Shown: positions 1 to 6,759 of the stretch, in pieces
Layout: each line of letters starts with the position of its first letter
Position numbering within the stretch: position 1 is the stretch's first letter
Assembly (NCBI GenBank): GCA_013812005.1
Contig: JACCUE010000103.1
Location: 1 to 10,063 of the forward strand
Direction: 5' to 3'
Length of the DNA stretch: 10,063 nt
From: Thermoleophilaceae bacterium
GTDB lineage: Bacteria > Actinomycetota > Thermoleophilia > Solirubrobacterales > Thermoleophilaceae
Position numbers and translations under genes: made by a program
Notes under the pieces: generated by a model
What the model saw: only the letters and a program-made list of their open reading frames with translations
Databases searched by the model: none
What the model was told of the DNA's origin: nothing

Positions 1-188
1 AGGACAAGGCGGTGGCCGAGGAACTGCAGGACGGATCGGTGATCGTCGAGCTGCCCTTCGGTGGCCACGAGTACCTCGCCAAGGAGATCCTCAAGGAGGC
101 CGGGGATGCGGCGGTTCTCGAGCCTGAGGAGGCACGCGAAGCCGTGCTCGGTGCCGCCGAGGCGCTCGCCGGCACAGTCCGGAGATGA
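1..188 (+). CDS. WYL-domain transcriptional regulator, C-terminal end (partial)
   Basis: The gene enters from the left edge; the reading frame starts at base 3 and ends with TGA at 186-188, giving the last 61 residues. The visible part, with a GGHEYLAKEILKEAGDA segment followed by VLEPEEAREAVL, matches the C-terminal extension of WYL-domain helix-turn-helix regulators (PafC/YafY-like), where a strand ending in a Gly-x-x-(W/Y)-L pattern precedes a helix and a V-(L/V)-E-P-x-E-x-R motif. Such proteins are transcription factors, several of which respond to DNA damage or to nucleic acid ligands. The DNA-binding and WYL domains themselves lie outside the window, so the assignment rests on the tail only. 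The next gene starts 45 bases downstream on the same strand, so co-transcription is plausible. Confidence 0.65.
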   Translation, partial: DKAVAEELQDGSVIVELPFGGHEYLAKEILKEAGDAAVLEPEEAREAVLGAAEALAGTVRR

Positions 189-233
189 AGATGATTGAAC
201 GCCGACCAACCATCTGGGAGGGTGACCGCGCAG

Positions 234-692
234 ATGGCCTCGCGTCGCGACCAGATTCGCATGACCGAGGACGAGCTGCACGCCTTCCTCGATGAGCAGC
301 CCACCGTGATCGTCGCCACCACGGGACCCAACGGGCGCCCCCACCTGATGCCGCTCTGGTTCGTGCGGGACGGGGCGGAGCTGCGCGGATGGACCTTCGC
401 GAAGTCCCAGAAGGCCCGCAACCTGGAACGCGACCCCCGCGCCACCCTCCAGGTCGAGAGTGGCGTGGAGTACGGGAAGCTGCGAGGCGCGATGCTCGAG
501 TGCGACGTCGAGGTCGAGCACGAGACGGAGCGGGTGGAGTCCTACGGCGAGGCGCTGGTGGACCGCTACGGCAGTGGCTCATCGGACATGAAGGAGATGT
601 TCCGCGCGCAGGCCCCGAAGCGCGTGGGCCTGCGCTTTCGTCCCACCCGCACGGTCACCTGGGACCACCGGAAGCTGGGGGGCACCTATTAG
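234..692 (+). CDS. Pyridoxamine 5'-phosphate oxidase-like (PPOX class, probably F420- or flavin-dependent) protein
   Basis: A protein of 152 residues with the split-barrel flavin-binding fold. After a short helix (RMTEDELHAFLDEQP) comes the first-strand motif VIVATTGPNGRPHLMPLWFV, typical of PPOX-class proteins, then a second strand pair around WTFAKSQKARNLERDPRA, where the phosphate of FMN or F420 is usually bound. This class reduces or oxidises small substrates using F420 or FMN; the substrate here is unknown. I chose ATG 234 because family members commonly begin near MASRRDQIRM and a GGGAGGG ribosome site lies at 216-222. In-frame TTG 195 and GTG 222 are alternatives. Its TAG stop overlaps the proposed ATT start of rmlA, suggesting translational coupling. 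Confidence 0.82.
   Translation: MASRRDQIRMTEDELHAFLDEQPTVIVATTGPNGRPHLMPLWFVRDGAELRGWTFAKSQKARNLERDPRATLQVESGVEYGKLRGAMLECDVEVEHETERVESYGEALVDRYGSGSSDMKEMFRAQAPKRVGLRFRPTRTVTWDHRKLGGTY
677..690 (+). promoter_or_regulatory. Ribosome binding site and ATT start codon of rmlA
   Basis: Six consecutive G bases at 677-682 lie five bases before ATT at 688-690. The G run can pair with the CCUCC anti-Shine-Dalgarno sequence, partly through wobble. This is the only start position that keeps the whole RmlA N-terminus, and ATT is a known rare start codon (for example in infC). The ATT shares base 690 with the TAG stop of the upstream gene, fitting re-initiation by terminating ribosomes. Confidence 0.5.
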
Positions 693-1752
693 AGGGCTGA
701 TCCTGTCGGGCGGCAAGGGCACACGCCTGCGCCCGATCACGCACACGAGCGCCAAGCAGCTGGTGCCGGTGGCCAACAAGCCGGTGCTGTTCTACGGGAT
801 CGAGGCGATGGCGGCGGCGGGGATCACGGAGGTCGGGATCATCGTTGCGCCCGAGACCGGTGGCGAGATTCGCGAGGCGGCGGGTGACGGGAGCGCCTTC
901 GGCGTGGAGATCACCTACCTCGACCAGGCCGAGCCGCTGGGGCTGGCCCACGCCCTGCTCACCGCCGAGGCGTTCCTCGGCGAGGAGCCCTTTGTGATGT
1001 ACCTGGGCGACAACCTCCTGCGCCACGGGATCGTGCGGCTGGTGGACACCTTCAAGTCCGACAAGCCCGACGCGCTGATCCTGCTCACGCCGGTAGCCGA
1101 CCCGCAGAACTACGGCGTGGCCGAGCTGAGCGACGGCCGCGTCTCGCGCCTGGTCGAGAAGCCCGCCGAGCCCGCCACCGACCTGGCTCTCGTGGGCGTC
1201 TACATGTTCACGGCGGCGGTGTTCGACGCCGCCCGCTCGATCGAGCCCTCGGGCCGCGGCGAGCTGGAGATCACCGACGCCATCCAGGCAATGGTCGACT
1301 CCGGCGCCCGCGTGGATCCACACATCGTGCACGGGTGGTGGAAGGACACCGGCCAGGTGCAGGACATGCTCGAAGCCAACCGGCTGATCCTCGACGAGAT
1401 CTCAGAGCGCCTGGAGGGAGAGGTGATCGACTCGCAGGTGGAGGGGCGGGTGGTGATCGAGCCAGGGGCCCGCGTCGAGCGCTCCACGGTTCGCGGCCCG
1501 GCGGTGATCGGCGCCGGCGCCCGGATCACCGACGCCTTCATCGGGCCCTATACGGCGATCGGCAAGGAGGTGACCATCGACCGCGCCGAGCTCGAGCACT
1601 CGATCGTGCTGGAGGGATCCACCGTTCGCGATCTCGAATACAGGGTGGAGGCGAGCTTGATCGGGCGCAACGTGCAGATCGGGCGCGGGCCGACCGTGCC
1701 CAAGGCCTACCGGTTCGTGGTGGGCGACAACTCGGAGATCGCGATCCTGTAG
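688..1752 (+). CDS. rmlA: Glucose-1-phosphate thymidylyltransferase, long form (dTDP-glucose synthase)
   Basis: Transfers dTMP from dTTP to glucose-1-phosphate, giving dTDP-glucose, the first step towards dTDP-L-rhamnose and other deoxysugars. From the proposed ATT start the protein has 354 residues, close to the roughly 350 of the long RmlA family. The nucleotidyltransferase signature GGKGTRLRPIT occupies residues 8-18, followed by SAKQLVPVANKP. YLGDNL (about 105-110) carries the metal-binding Asp, and VEKP lies near 156. From about residue 250 onward, repeated hexapeptides such as GPAVIGAGARI and GPYTAIGKEVTI form the left-handed beta-helix that separates this long form from short RmlA. The first ATG/GTG/TTG in frame is GTG 763, which would remove the whole catalytic signature; I reject it. 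The gene follows the PPOX gene with overlapping ends. rmlD and rmlB lie 1.6 kb downstream beyond an opposing gene. Confidence 0.93.
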   Translation: MRGLILSGGKGTRLRPITHTSAKQLVPVANKPVLFYGIEAMAAAGITEVGIIVAPETGGEIREAAGDGSAFGVEITYLDQAEPLGLAHALLTAEAFLGEEPFVMYLGDNLLRHGIVRLVDTFKSDKPDALILLTPVADPQNYGVAELSDGRVSRLVEKPAEPATDLALVGVYMFTAAVFDAARSIEPSGRGELEITDAIQAMVDSGARVDPHIVHGWWKDTGQVQDMLEANRLILDEISERLEGEVIDSQVEGRVVIEPGARVERSTVRGPAVIGAGARITDAFIGPYTAIGKEVTIDRAELEHSIVLEGSTVRDLEYRVEASLIGRNVQIGRGPTVPKAYRFVVGDNSEIAIL

Positions 1753-1804
1753 GGGGCCCCCGGCCCGGCGCCTGGCTTCCGGGCCCGTGCTGAGCCCTCT
1801 CGGC
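1752..1804. terminator. Possible bidirectional terminator between convergent genes
   Basis: This 52-base gap separates the convergent ends of rmlA and the glycoside hydrolase gene. It holds a perfect 10-base palindrome GGGGGCCCCC (1752-1761) and a second hairpin with a 7-bp stem, GGCCCGG (1762-1768) with CCGGGCC (1779-1785), and a 10-base loop. Neither strand has a run of T after the stem, so an intrinsic terminator of the usual kind is not proven; the placement between convergent genes is the main support. Confidence 0.35.
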
Positions 1805-3328
1805 CTACTCGGTCAGCGAAGCGCCCAGAAACCGCACCCGCGCCCGGGGGTCGCCCCCCGCGGTGAGCGTCAGCCGGGTGGTCTCCGTGACCGGGGTTCG
1901 CACGCTGCGGCCCACGCGTTTCCACATCACGCCGTCGGGGCTGACCTCGAAGAGGAAACGGCGCCCGCGGGCCACCATACGCAGGTGCACCCTCCCTGAC
2001 GCGGGCGTCGCCGCCCTGGCGAGCAGCCGCTCCTTGCCCTTGTCGCGCTGCCAGACCACCACACGGCGGCGGTCAGCGGCCACGCCGATCAGCTCGTTTG
2101 CGTTCTTGTAGGAGGACAGCCCGCCCGCCGCGTCTCCGCGGAGCGCGCGGCGGTCGATCACCGTTGTAGCCGTGTAGTTCACGCTGCCGAGGCGCCGTGC
2201 CAGCACGCCGCCGTCCAACCGATCGCCGACGCGGTCGCCGTCGCGCTGGCGCGCGGGCGCCCTCAGGGTCAGTCCGGCGGAGCCGGTGGCCCTTCCCGGG
2301 ACCCGGTTCAGCGGCCACTCCCACTCCGTGGCGAGGGGCCCTGCGAAGGTGTCGGAGAAGGCGAGGGAGGCCGCACCGGGCGCGGGTGCGGGTGGGCGGC
2401 CGTTGCCGATCTGCGGCCAGCCGTCCGCACGGAAGGTGACCGGCGCGGTGAGCAGCTGGCGACCGGCGAGGAAGCCCGCGCCCGATCGGTAGGCGTGAAA
2501 GACGGCGGTCAGGTTGCCCGTGCCGTCGTCGGGGAAGCTGGCGTGACCGGGACAGCGCCAGCCGTTGCCCCCGCGAAGGATTGGATTGCCCGCGAACTTG
2601 CGCCAGGGACCCATGAGGCTGCGGGAGCGGGCCACTCCCACGGCGTACTGGCACGGCGGCGTGCAGCACAGGGCGCCGGAGTAGAACATGTAGAAGAAGC
2701 CGTCGTCACGGCGTATGACCGCGGGCGCCTCAACCACCTTCCTCTCCCACGGGCGGTTGTTGCGGATGAGCTCGCGGGGACGCCCCAGCAGGCGCCGCGC
2801 GTCCTCGCTCAGCCGCTGCGCATAGATCGGCGTCGGTTGGCCGAAGCGGTTGGCGTTGGCCTTCCAGAGCAGGTTCAGCCGTCCGTTCTCATCCCGAACC
2901 GGGAAGGGATCGATCGACCCGCTCTTCCCGCAGCGCAACGGCCGACCCAGGTCCTTCCAGGGACCCTCGGGCGTGGGGGCGGTGGCCACGCCGAGGCAGT
3001 AGGCCTTGTCACTGGTCTTGGGCAGCCCGCTGTAGAACACCGCGTACCCCCTCCCCAGGCGGGTGATCTCCGGCGCCCAGAAGGTGCTCTGCACCCACCG
3101 CGGCGGGCGGCGGAAGACTGCCCCGGTGATCCGCCATTGCTGGAGGTCCGGCGACCGCAGCACCCGCAGGCTCGGCGCCCACTCACCCGACGTGGCAAGC
3201 GCGGCGTACTCGCCGTCGGCAAAGATGACCGTGGGATCGGGCCAGTCGCCGGCGAGCACGGGGCTGGGCACCACCAGGGCCGCGACGGCGAGCGTCTGGG
3301 ACAGTCGGTGTCTGAGCACCTGACGCAC
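1805..3328 (-). CDS. Secreted glycoside hydrolase family 43-type protein with C-terminal beta-sandwich domain
   Basis: A protein of 507 residues, probably cleaving arabinose- or xylose-type linkages in a glycan outside the cell; substrate unknown. A signal peptide covers about residues 1-26 (basic start, hydrophobic core, PVLA then GDW). The five-bladed beta-propeller shows the GH43 landmarks: the catalytic base Asp31 in WPDPTVIF, WAPE at 84-87, the pKa-tuning Asp140 in SIDPFPV, and the acid Glu200 in VVEAPAVIRRDDGFFYMFYSG. From about residue 325 to the end, a jelly-roll domain (SVNYTATTVIDRRAL, SSYKNANELIGV, SPDGVMWKRVG) resembles the concanavalin-like C-terminal domain of GH43 enzymes. The GTG start is the first possible one after an in-frame stop at 3347-3349; GTG 3319 is an alternative. 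The gene lies opposite to and between rmlA and rmlD, with only 24 bases between the GTG starts of this gene and rmlD. Confidence 0.83.
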   Translation of the reverse strand: MRQVLRHRLSQTLAVAALVVPSPVLAGDWPDPTVIFADGEYAALATSGEWAPSLRVLRSPDLQQWRITGAVFRRPPRWVQSTFWAPEITRLGRGYAVFYSGLPKTSDKAYCLGVATAPTPEGPWKDLGRPLRCGKSGSIDPFPVRDENGRLNLLWKANANRFGQPTPIYAQRLSEDARRLLGRPRELIRNNRPWERKVVEAPAVIRRDDGFFYMFYSGALCCTPPCQYAVGVARSRSLMGPWRKFAGNPILRGGNGWRCPGHASFPDDGTGNLTAVFHAYRSGAGFLAGRQLLTAPVTFRADGWPQIGNGRPPAPAPGAASLAFSDTFAGPLATEWEWPLNRVPGRATGSAGLTLRAPARQRDGDRVGDRLDGGVLARRLGSVNYTATTVIDRRALRGDAAGGLSSYKNANELIGVAADRRRVVVWQRDKGKERLLARAATPASGRVHLRMVARGRRFLFEVSPDGVMWKRVGRSVRTPVTETTRLTLTAGGDPRARVRFLGASLTE

Positions 3329-3352
3329 TGTAGTGCTGGTATCCCTTCAGGG

Positions 3353-4186
3353 GTGAGGGTTCTCATATGTGGCGCCTCCGGCATGCTCGGCCGCGATCTC
3401 GTGCGCGCCGCGGAGCTGGCCAATCACGAGGTCACCGCCACGGCGCACCTCGAGTGCGACGTGACCGACCGGGCTTCGGTCGACCGGGCGGTCCTGGACG
3501 CGCGCCCGGACGCTGTGGTCAACTGCGCCGCCTACACCGACGTCGACGGCGCGGAGCGCGACCCGGAGGCAGCCATGCGAGTGAACGCGGATGGTGCGCG
3601 CAACGTGGCCGCAGCGGCGGCGGACCAGGACGCATCGGTGCTCTACGTGTCGACCGACTACGTGTTCGACGGCCACAAGGACGGCCTCTACGTCGAGTCC
3701 GACGAGCCCAACCCGCTGTCGGGCTACGGCGCCTCCAAGCTCGCCGGCGAGGTGGAGACCGCCGTGGCCAACCCTCAGCACTACATCGTGCGCAGCTCCT
3801 GGCTGTTCGGCACGGCCGGCCGCAACTTCGTGGAGACGATGCTCGACCTCGGCGGGCGCGAGAGCCAGGTGGTGGTGGTGCGTGACCAGGTGGGCTCGCC
3901 CACCTACACCGCCCACCTGGCCGAGGGGTTGGTGCGGCTGATCGGCACGGAGGCCTTCGGACTCCACCACATGGCCGCCGGGGGACAGTGCTCGTGGTAC
4001 GACTTCGCCGTTGCCATCTTCGACCGGGCGGGCGTCGACTGCCGCGTGCTGTCCACCACGACCGACGAGCTGGGGCGCCCCGCCCCCCGGCCCGAGTACT
4101 CGGCACTGGGCACCCAGTACGACGACGCGATCCACCTCCCCGACTGGACCGACGGTCTCGACGACTATCTGGCGGAGCGCGGATGA
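3353..4186 (+). CDS. rmlD: dTDP-4-dehydrorhamnose reductase
   Basis: Uses NAD(P)H to reduce dTDP-4-dehydro-L-rhamnose to dTDP-L-rhamnose, the last step of the pathway, in the cytoplasm. The 277-residue protein is an extended short-chain dehydrogenase. It has the Rossmann motif GASGMLG (residues 7-13), the NCAAYTDVDGAE segment typical of RmlD, YVSTDYVFDG with Thr101-Asp102-Tyr103, and the catalytic pair Tyr125 and Lys129 in GYGASK. RSSWLFG and the VRDQVGSPTY region are also family hallmarks. The frame is open far upstream, but GTG 3353 gives the expected MRVLICGASG start. No clear ribosome site precedes it, so it may be translated from a leaderless or very short leader. Its TGA overlaps the ATG of rmlB as ATGA. 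Confidence 0.92.
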   Translation: MRVLICGASGMLGRDLVRAAELANHEVTATAHLECDVTDRASVDRAVLDARPDAVVNCAAYTDVDGAERDPEAAMRVNADGARNVAAAAADQDASVLYVSTDYVFDGHKDGLYVESDEPNPLSGYGASKLAGEVETAVANPQHYIVRSSWLFGTAGRNFVETMLDLGGRESQVVVVRDQVGSPTYTAHLAEGLVRLIGTEAFGLHHMAAGGQCSWYDFAVAIFDRAGVDCRVLSTTTDELGRPAPRPEYSALGTQYDDAIHLPDWTDGLDDYLAERG

Positions 4187-5172
4187 AGCTGCTGGTGACG
4201 GGAGCGGCCGGGTTCATCGGCTCGACGTATGCGCGGCTGGTGGCCGACGAGCACGACGTGACGGTGCTCGACAAGCTCACCTATGCGGGCCGGCGCGAGA
4301 ACCTCGACGGGATCGCGGTGGAGCTCGTGGAGGGCGCGATCGAGGACCCGGCGGTGGTGCGTGAGGCGATGGAGGGCGCCGACGCGGTGGTCAACTTCGC
4401 CGCGGAGTCGCACGTGGATCGCTCGATCGCCGGGCAGGACCCCTTCACCCTCACACACGTGATCGGCACCGGTGTGCTGCTCGAGGCGGCGCGGGAGCTC
4501 GGCGTGTCGCGTTACCTGCAGGTGTCGACCGACGAGGTGTACGGGTCGATCGAGTCGGGCTCGTTCACCGAGGAGTCCCCGCTCGATCCCTCCTCGCCCT
4601 ACAGCGCGACCAAGGCCGCCGGGGACCTGCTGTGCTGCGCGCACCACCACACCTACGGGCTGGAGACCGTGATCTGCCGGGGCTCGAACAACTACGGGCC
4701 GCGCCAGTACCCCGAGAAGCTGATCCCCCTGTGCGTGCTCAACGCCCTCCATGGCGATCGGCTGCCGGTCTACGGCGACGGCCGCCAGGTGCGCAACTGG
4801 CTCTACGTGGAGGACTTCGCCCGCGCGATTCACCTGGTGCTCGAGCGCGGCGACCCGGGACGCGCGTACAACGTCGGGGGCCCCGACGAGTGCGAGAACC
4901 TCGACGTCGTCCGCCGGATCCTCGCCCTCACCGACCGCGACGAGTCGCTGATCGAGCACGTGACCGACCGGCCCGGCCACGACCGCCGCTACTCGCTCTC
5001 GTCCGACCGTGTGCGCGAGCTGGGCTGGGAAGCGGCAACGCATTTCGCCGAGGGGCTGGAGCGGACCGTGGACTGGTACCGCGACAACGAATGGTGGTGG
5101 GAGCCGATCCGCTCCGGCGAGTACCGCGCCTACTACGAGCGTCATTACGGGCAGGCATTAGGGCCCGGGTAG
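4183..5172 (+). CDS. rmlB: dTDP-glucose 4,6-dehydratase
   Basis: Converts dTDP-glucose to dTDP-4-keto-6-deoxyglucose, the second step of dTDP-rhamnose synthesis, using tightly bound NAD+. The protein has 329 residues, normal for the family. Key motifs are GAAGFIGS (7-14) for NAD binding, NFAAESHVDRSI (71-82), the catalytic STDEVYG (115-121, Thr116-Asp117-Glu118), YSATK (Tyr140, Lys144), CRGSNNYGPRQYPEKLIP for sugar nucleotide binding, and the late DRPGHDRRY motif. ATG 4183 overlaps the rmlD stop by four bases, so the two are translationally coupled. The ABC transporter gene begins 10 bases after its TAG, indicating one transcript. The order rmlD-rmlB with rmlA on the far side of an opposing gene is unusual. 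Confidence 0.95.
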   Translation: MKLLVTGAAGFIGSTYARLVADEHDVTVLDKLTYAGRRENLDGIAVELVEGAIEDPAVVREAMEGADAVVNFAAESHVDRSIAGQDPFTLTHVIGTGVLLEAARELGVSRYLQVSTDEVYGSIESGSFTEESPLDPSSPYSATKAAGDLLCCAHHHTYGLETVICRGSNNYGPRQYPEKLIPLCVLNALHGDRLPVYGDGRQVRNWLYVEDFARAIHLVLERGDPGRAYNVGGPDECENLDVVRRILALTDRDESLIEHVTDRPGHDRRYSLSSDRVRELGWEAATHFAEGLERTVDWYRDNEWWWEPIRSGEYRAYYERHYGQALGPG

Positions 5173-5182
5173 TCTCGATGGG

Positions 5183-5929
5183 GTGTATCGCGACACGGAA
5201 TCGTCCCAGCCAGCACTCGCACTGCGTGGCCTGACCAAGCGCTACGACGATGGCACCCTGGCGGTCGAGAACTTCGACCTGGAGGTGCCCGCCGGCGCCT
5301 TCTTCGGCCTGCTCGGCCCCAACGGGGCCGGCAAGACCACGGTGATCAGCGCCGTGTGCAACCTGATCCGGGTCACGGCCGGCGAGGTACTGGTGTTCGG
5401 CGAGCCGATCACCTCACTACAGGCCCGCAGCTGGATCGGCCTGGCCGAGCAGGACATCAACCTCGACCGTTTCCTCAGCGTGCGCGAGACGCTGATCTAC
5501 CACGGGGGCTACTTCGGGATGGGCCGCGAGGAGGCCGAGCAGCGCGCCGAGCAGATGATCGACGCCTTCAACCTGCGCTCCAAGCGCGACGTGGTCGCGC
5601 CCAAGCTCTCGGGCGGGCAGCGCCGCCGGCTGCTGCTGGCCCGCGCACTCATGCACCGCCCGCGGTTGGTGATCCTCGACGAGCCCACCGCCGGCGTCGA
5701 CTACGAACTGCGCCAGGAGCTGTGGCTCTATATCCGCCAGCTACACGCCGAGGGCACGACGATCCTCCTCACCACCCATTACCTGGAGGAGGCCGAGGAG
5801 CTGTGCGAGGAGATCGCGCTGATCCGCGACGGCAAGCTGCTGGCTCGTGACAGCGCCGACGGCCTGCGCGAGCACTACGGCGCCACCAATCTGGCGGACG
5901 TCTACGTGAAGGCGATGGCCGAGGTCTGA
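5183..5929 (+). CDS. ABC transporter ATP-binding protein, YadG-like
   Basis: The cytoplasmic ATPase half of an ABC-2-type transporter; 248 residues. Walker A GPNGAGKT is at 45-52, the Q-loop Gln at 90, the signature LSGGQ at 142-146, Walker B LVILDE ending with Asp166-Glu167, the D-loop TAGVD at 169-173 and the switch His199 in LLTTHYLEEAEELC. The stretch around ALMHRPRLVILDEPTAGVD and GTTILLTTHYLEEAEELC closely resembles E. coli YadG as I remember it, though this protein ends about 60 residues earlier. The substrate of YadG/YadH-type transporters is not settled. The GTG start lies 10 bases after rmlB, and the stop overlaps the permease ATG by one base (TGATG). A link to export of a rhamnose-containing product is suggested only by position. 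Confidence 0.92.
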   Translation: MYRDTESSQPALALRGLTKRYDDGTLAVENFDLEVPAGAFFGLLGPNGAGKTTVISAVCNLIRVTAGEVLVFGEPITSLQARSWIGLAEQDINLDRFLSVRETLIYHGGYFGMGREEAEQRAEQMIDAFNLRSKRDVVAPKLSGGQRRRLLLARALMHRPRLVILDEPTAGVDYELRQELWLYIRQLHAEGTTILLTTHYLEEAEELCEEIALIRDGKLLARDSADGLREHYGATNLADVYVKAMAEV

Positions 5930-6759
5930 TGAAGATCGATCGGGTGCGGTGCTTGCCGGAACGGCGTTCCGGCTGCGCTCCTCCCCGGGGCCAGATCACC
6001 GGCGCCCAGGGGATGAGGTGGCTGGCGCAGCGCGAGACGCTGCGCGTGTCCAAGCTCTGGACCCAGACGGTGCTCGCACCGGTGATCTCCGCCCTGCTGT
6101 TCATCCTCGTGTTCGGGCTCTCCCTCGGCGATCGCGTGCGTAACGTTGGGACGGTCGAGTACGACCAGTTCATCGTGCCCGGGCTGATCGCGATGGCGAT
6201 GGTCCAGGCGGCATTCGCCAACAACGCCTCCACCATCTTCCAGGCGCGTTCCGAGCGCTACATCAATGACATCCTGTCCTCGCCGATGCATCCGTGGCAG
6301 ATGACGATCGGCTTCGTGGTCGGCGGCGTCTTCCGCGGTCTGCTGATCGGCGGCTCCCTGCTGGCAGCCGCCCTCCTGCTCACCGGCGTGCCGTTCGAGA
6401 ACCCAGCCGCGCTCGCGCTGACCACCGTGCTGTGCCTGGTGCTGTTCGCAGCCTTCGGCACCGTGGTGGGGATATACGCGGAAAGCTGGGACAACACCAC
6501 CTTCATCGGCAACATCGTGATCCTGCCGCTGGCCTTCGTGGGCGGCACGTTCTACTCGGTCGCCCTCCTGCCCTCGCCGTGGGAGGAGCTGTCGCACTTC
6601 AACCCGATCTTCTACATGGTGCAGGCCATGCGCTTCGGCCTGCTCGGCGAGAGCGACGTGAGCATCTGGCTGTCGCTGGGGGTGACCGCCGCTCTGGCGA
6701 TCCCGGCCTACCTGTGGGCGCAATGGCTGTTCAGCAGCGGACACAAGCTGAAGGCTTGA
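5929..6759 (+). CDS. ABC-2 type transporter permease, YadH-like
   Basis: The membrane half of the transporter encoded with the preceding ATPase; 276 residues with about six membrane segments: near VLAPVISALLFILVFGLSL, FIVPGLIAMAMVQAAFA, VVGGVFRGLLIGGSLLAAALLL, LALTTVLCLVLFAAFGTVVGI, GNIVILPLAFVGGTFYS and SLGVTAALAIPAYLWAQWLF. The patterns QFIVPGLI, GGTFYSVALLP, LSHFNPIFYM and FGLLGESDV match YadH-type ABC-2 permeases. ATG 5929 has a GAGG ribosome site at 5921-5924 and overlaps the ATPase stop. The first 28 residues are odd: hydrophilic, Cys- and Arg-rich, and encoded by a segment holding a perfect 19-base palindrome. The family-like sequence begins at the ATG at 6013 (MRWLAQRETLRV), which could be the true or ancestral start. 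Confidence 0.9.
   Translation: MKIDRVRCLPERRSGCAPPRGQITGAQGMRWLAQRETLRVSKLWTQTVLAPVISALLFILVFGLSLGDRVRNVGTVEYDQFIVPGLIAMAMVQAAFANNASTIFQARSERYINDILSSPMHPWQMTIGFVVGGVFRGLLIGGSLLAAALLLTGVPFENPAALALTTVLCLVLFAAFGTVVGIYAESWDNTTFIGNIVILPLAFVGGTFYSVALLPSPWEELSHFNPIFYMVQAMRFGLLGESDVSIWLSLGVTAALAIPAYLWAQWLFSSGHKLKA
5955..5973. repeat. Perfect 19-base palindrome inside the permease gene start
   Basis: GCCGGAACG, one central G, then CGTTCCGGC: nine paired bases either side of a single centre. It lies inside the first 84 bases of the permease frame, in a stretch that does not resemble the protein family. It could be an inserted repetitive palindromic element, an operator-like site, or an mRNA hairpin between the ATPase and permease genes. 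I found no second copy in this window. Confidence 0.7.

Noticed and set aside
655..1332. Long open frame on the minus strand opposite rmlA
   Set aside because: It is the antisense shadow of a clear, motif-bearing RmlA gene in GC-rich DNA, and its translation resembles no protein family.
2495..3352. Extension of the rmlD frame upstream to 2495
   Set aside because: The added 286 residues are antisense to the GH43 gene, and the Rossmann motif of RmlD must be near the N-terminus.
3347..5145. Two long minus-strand frames (3347-4135 and 4165-5145) opposite rmlD and rmlB
   Set aside because: Both are antisense shadows; the plus-strand frames carry all the catalytic motifs of RmlD and RmlB.
6294..6755. 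Extension of the glycosylase frame upstream to 6294
   Set aside because: That part lies out of frame inside the permease gene and adds no recognisable domain; TTG 6756 directly precedes the conserved region.
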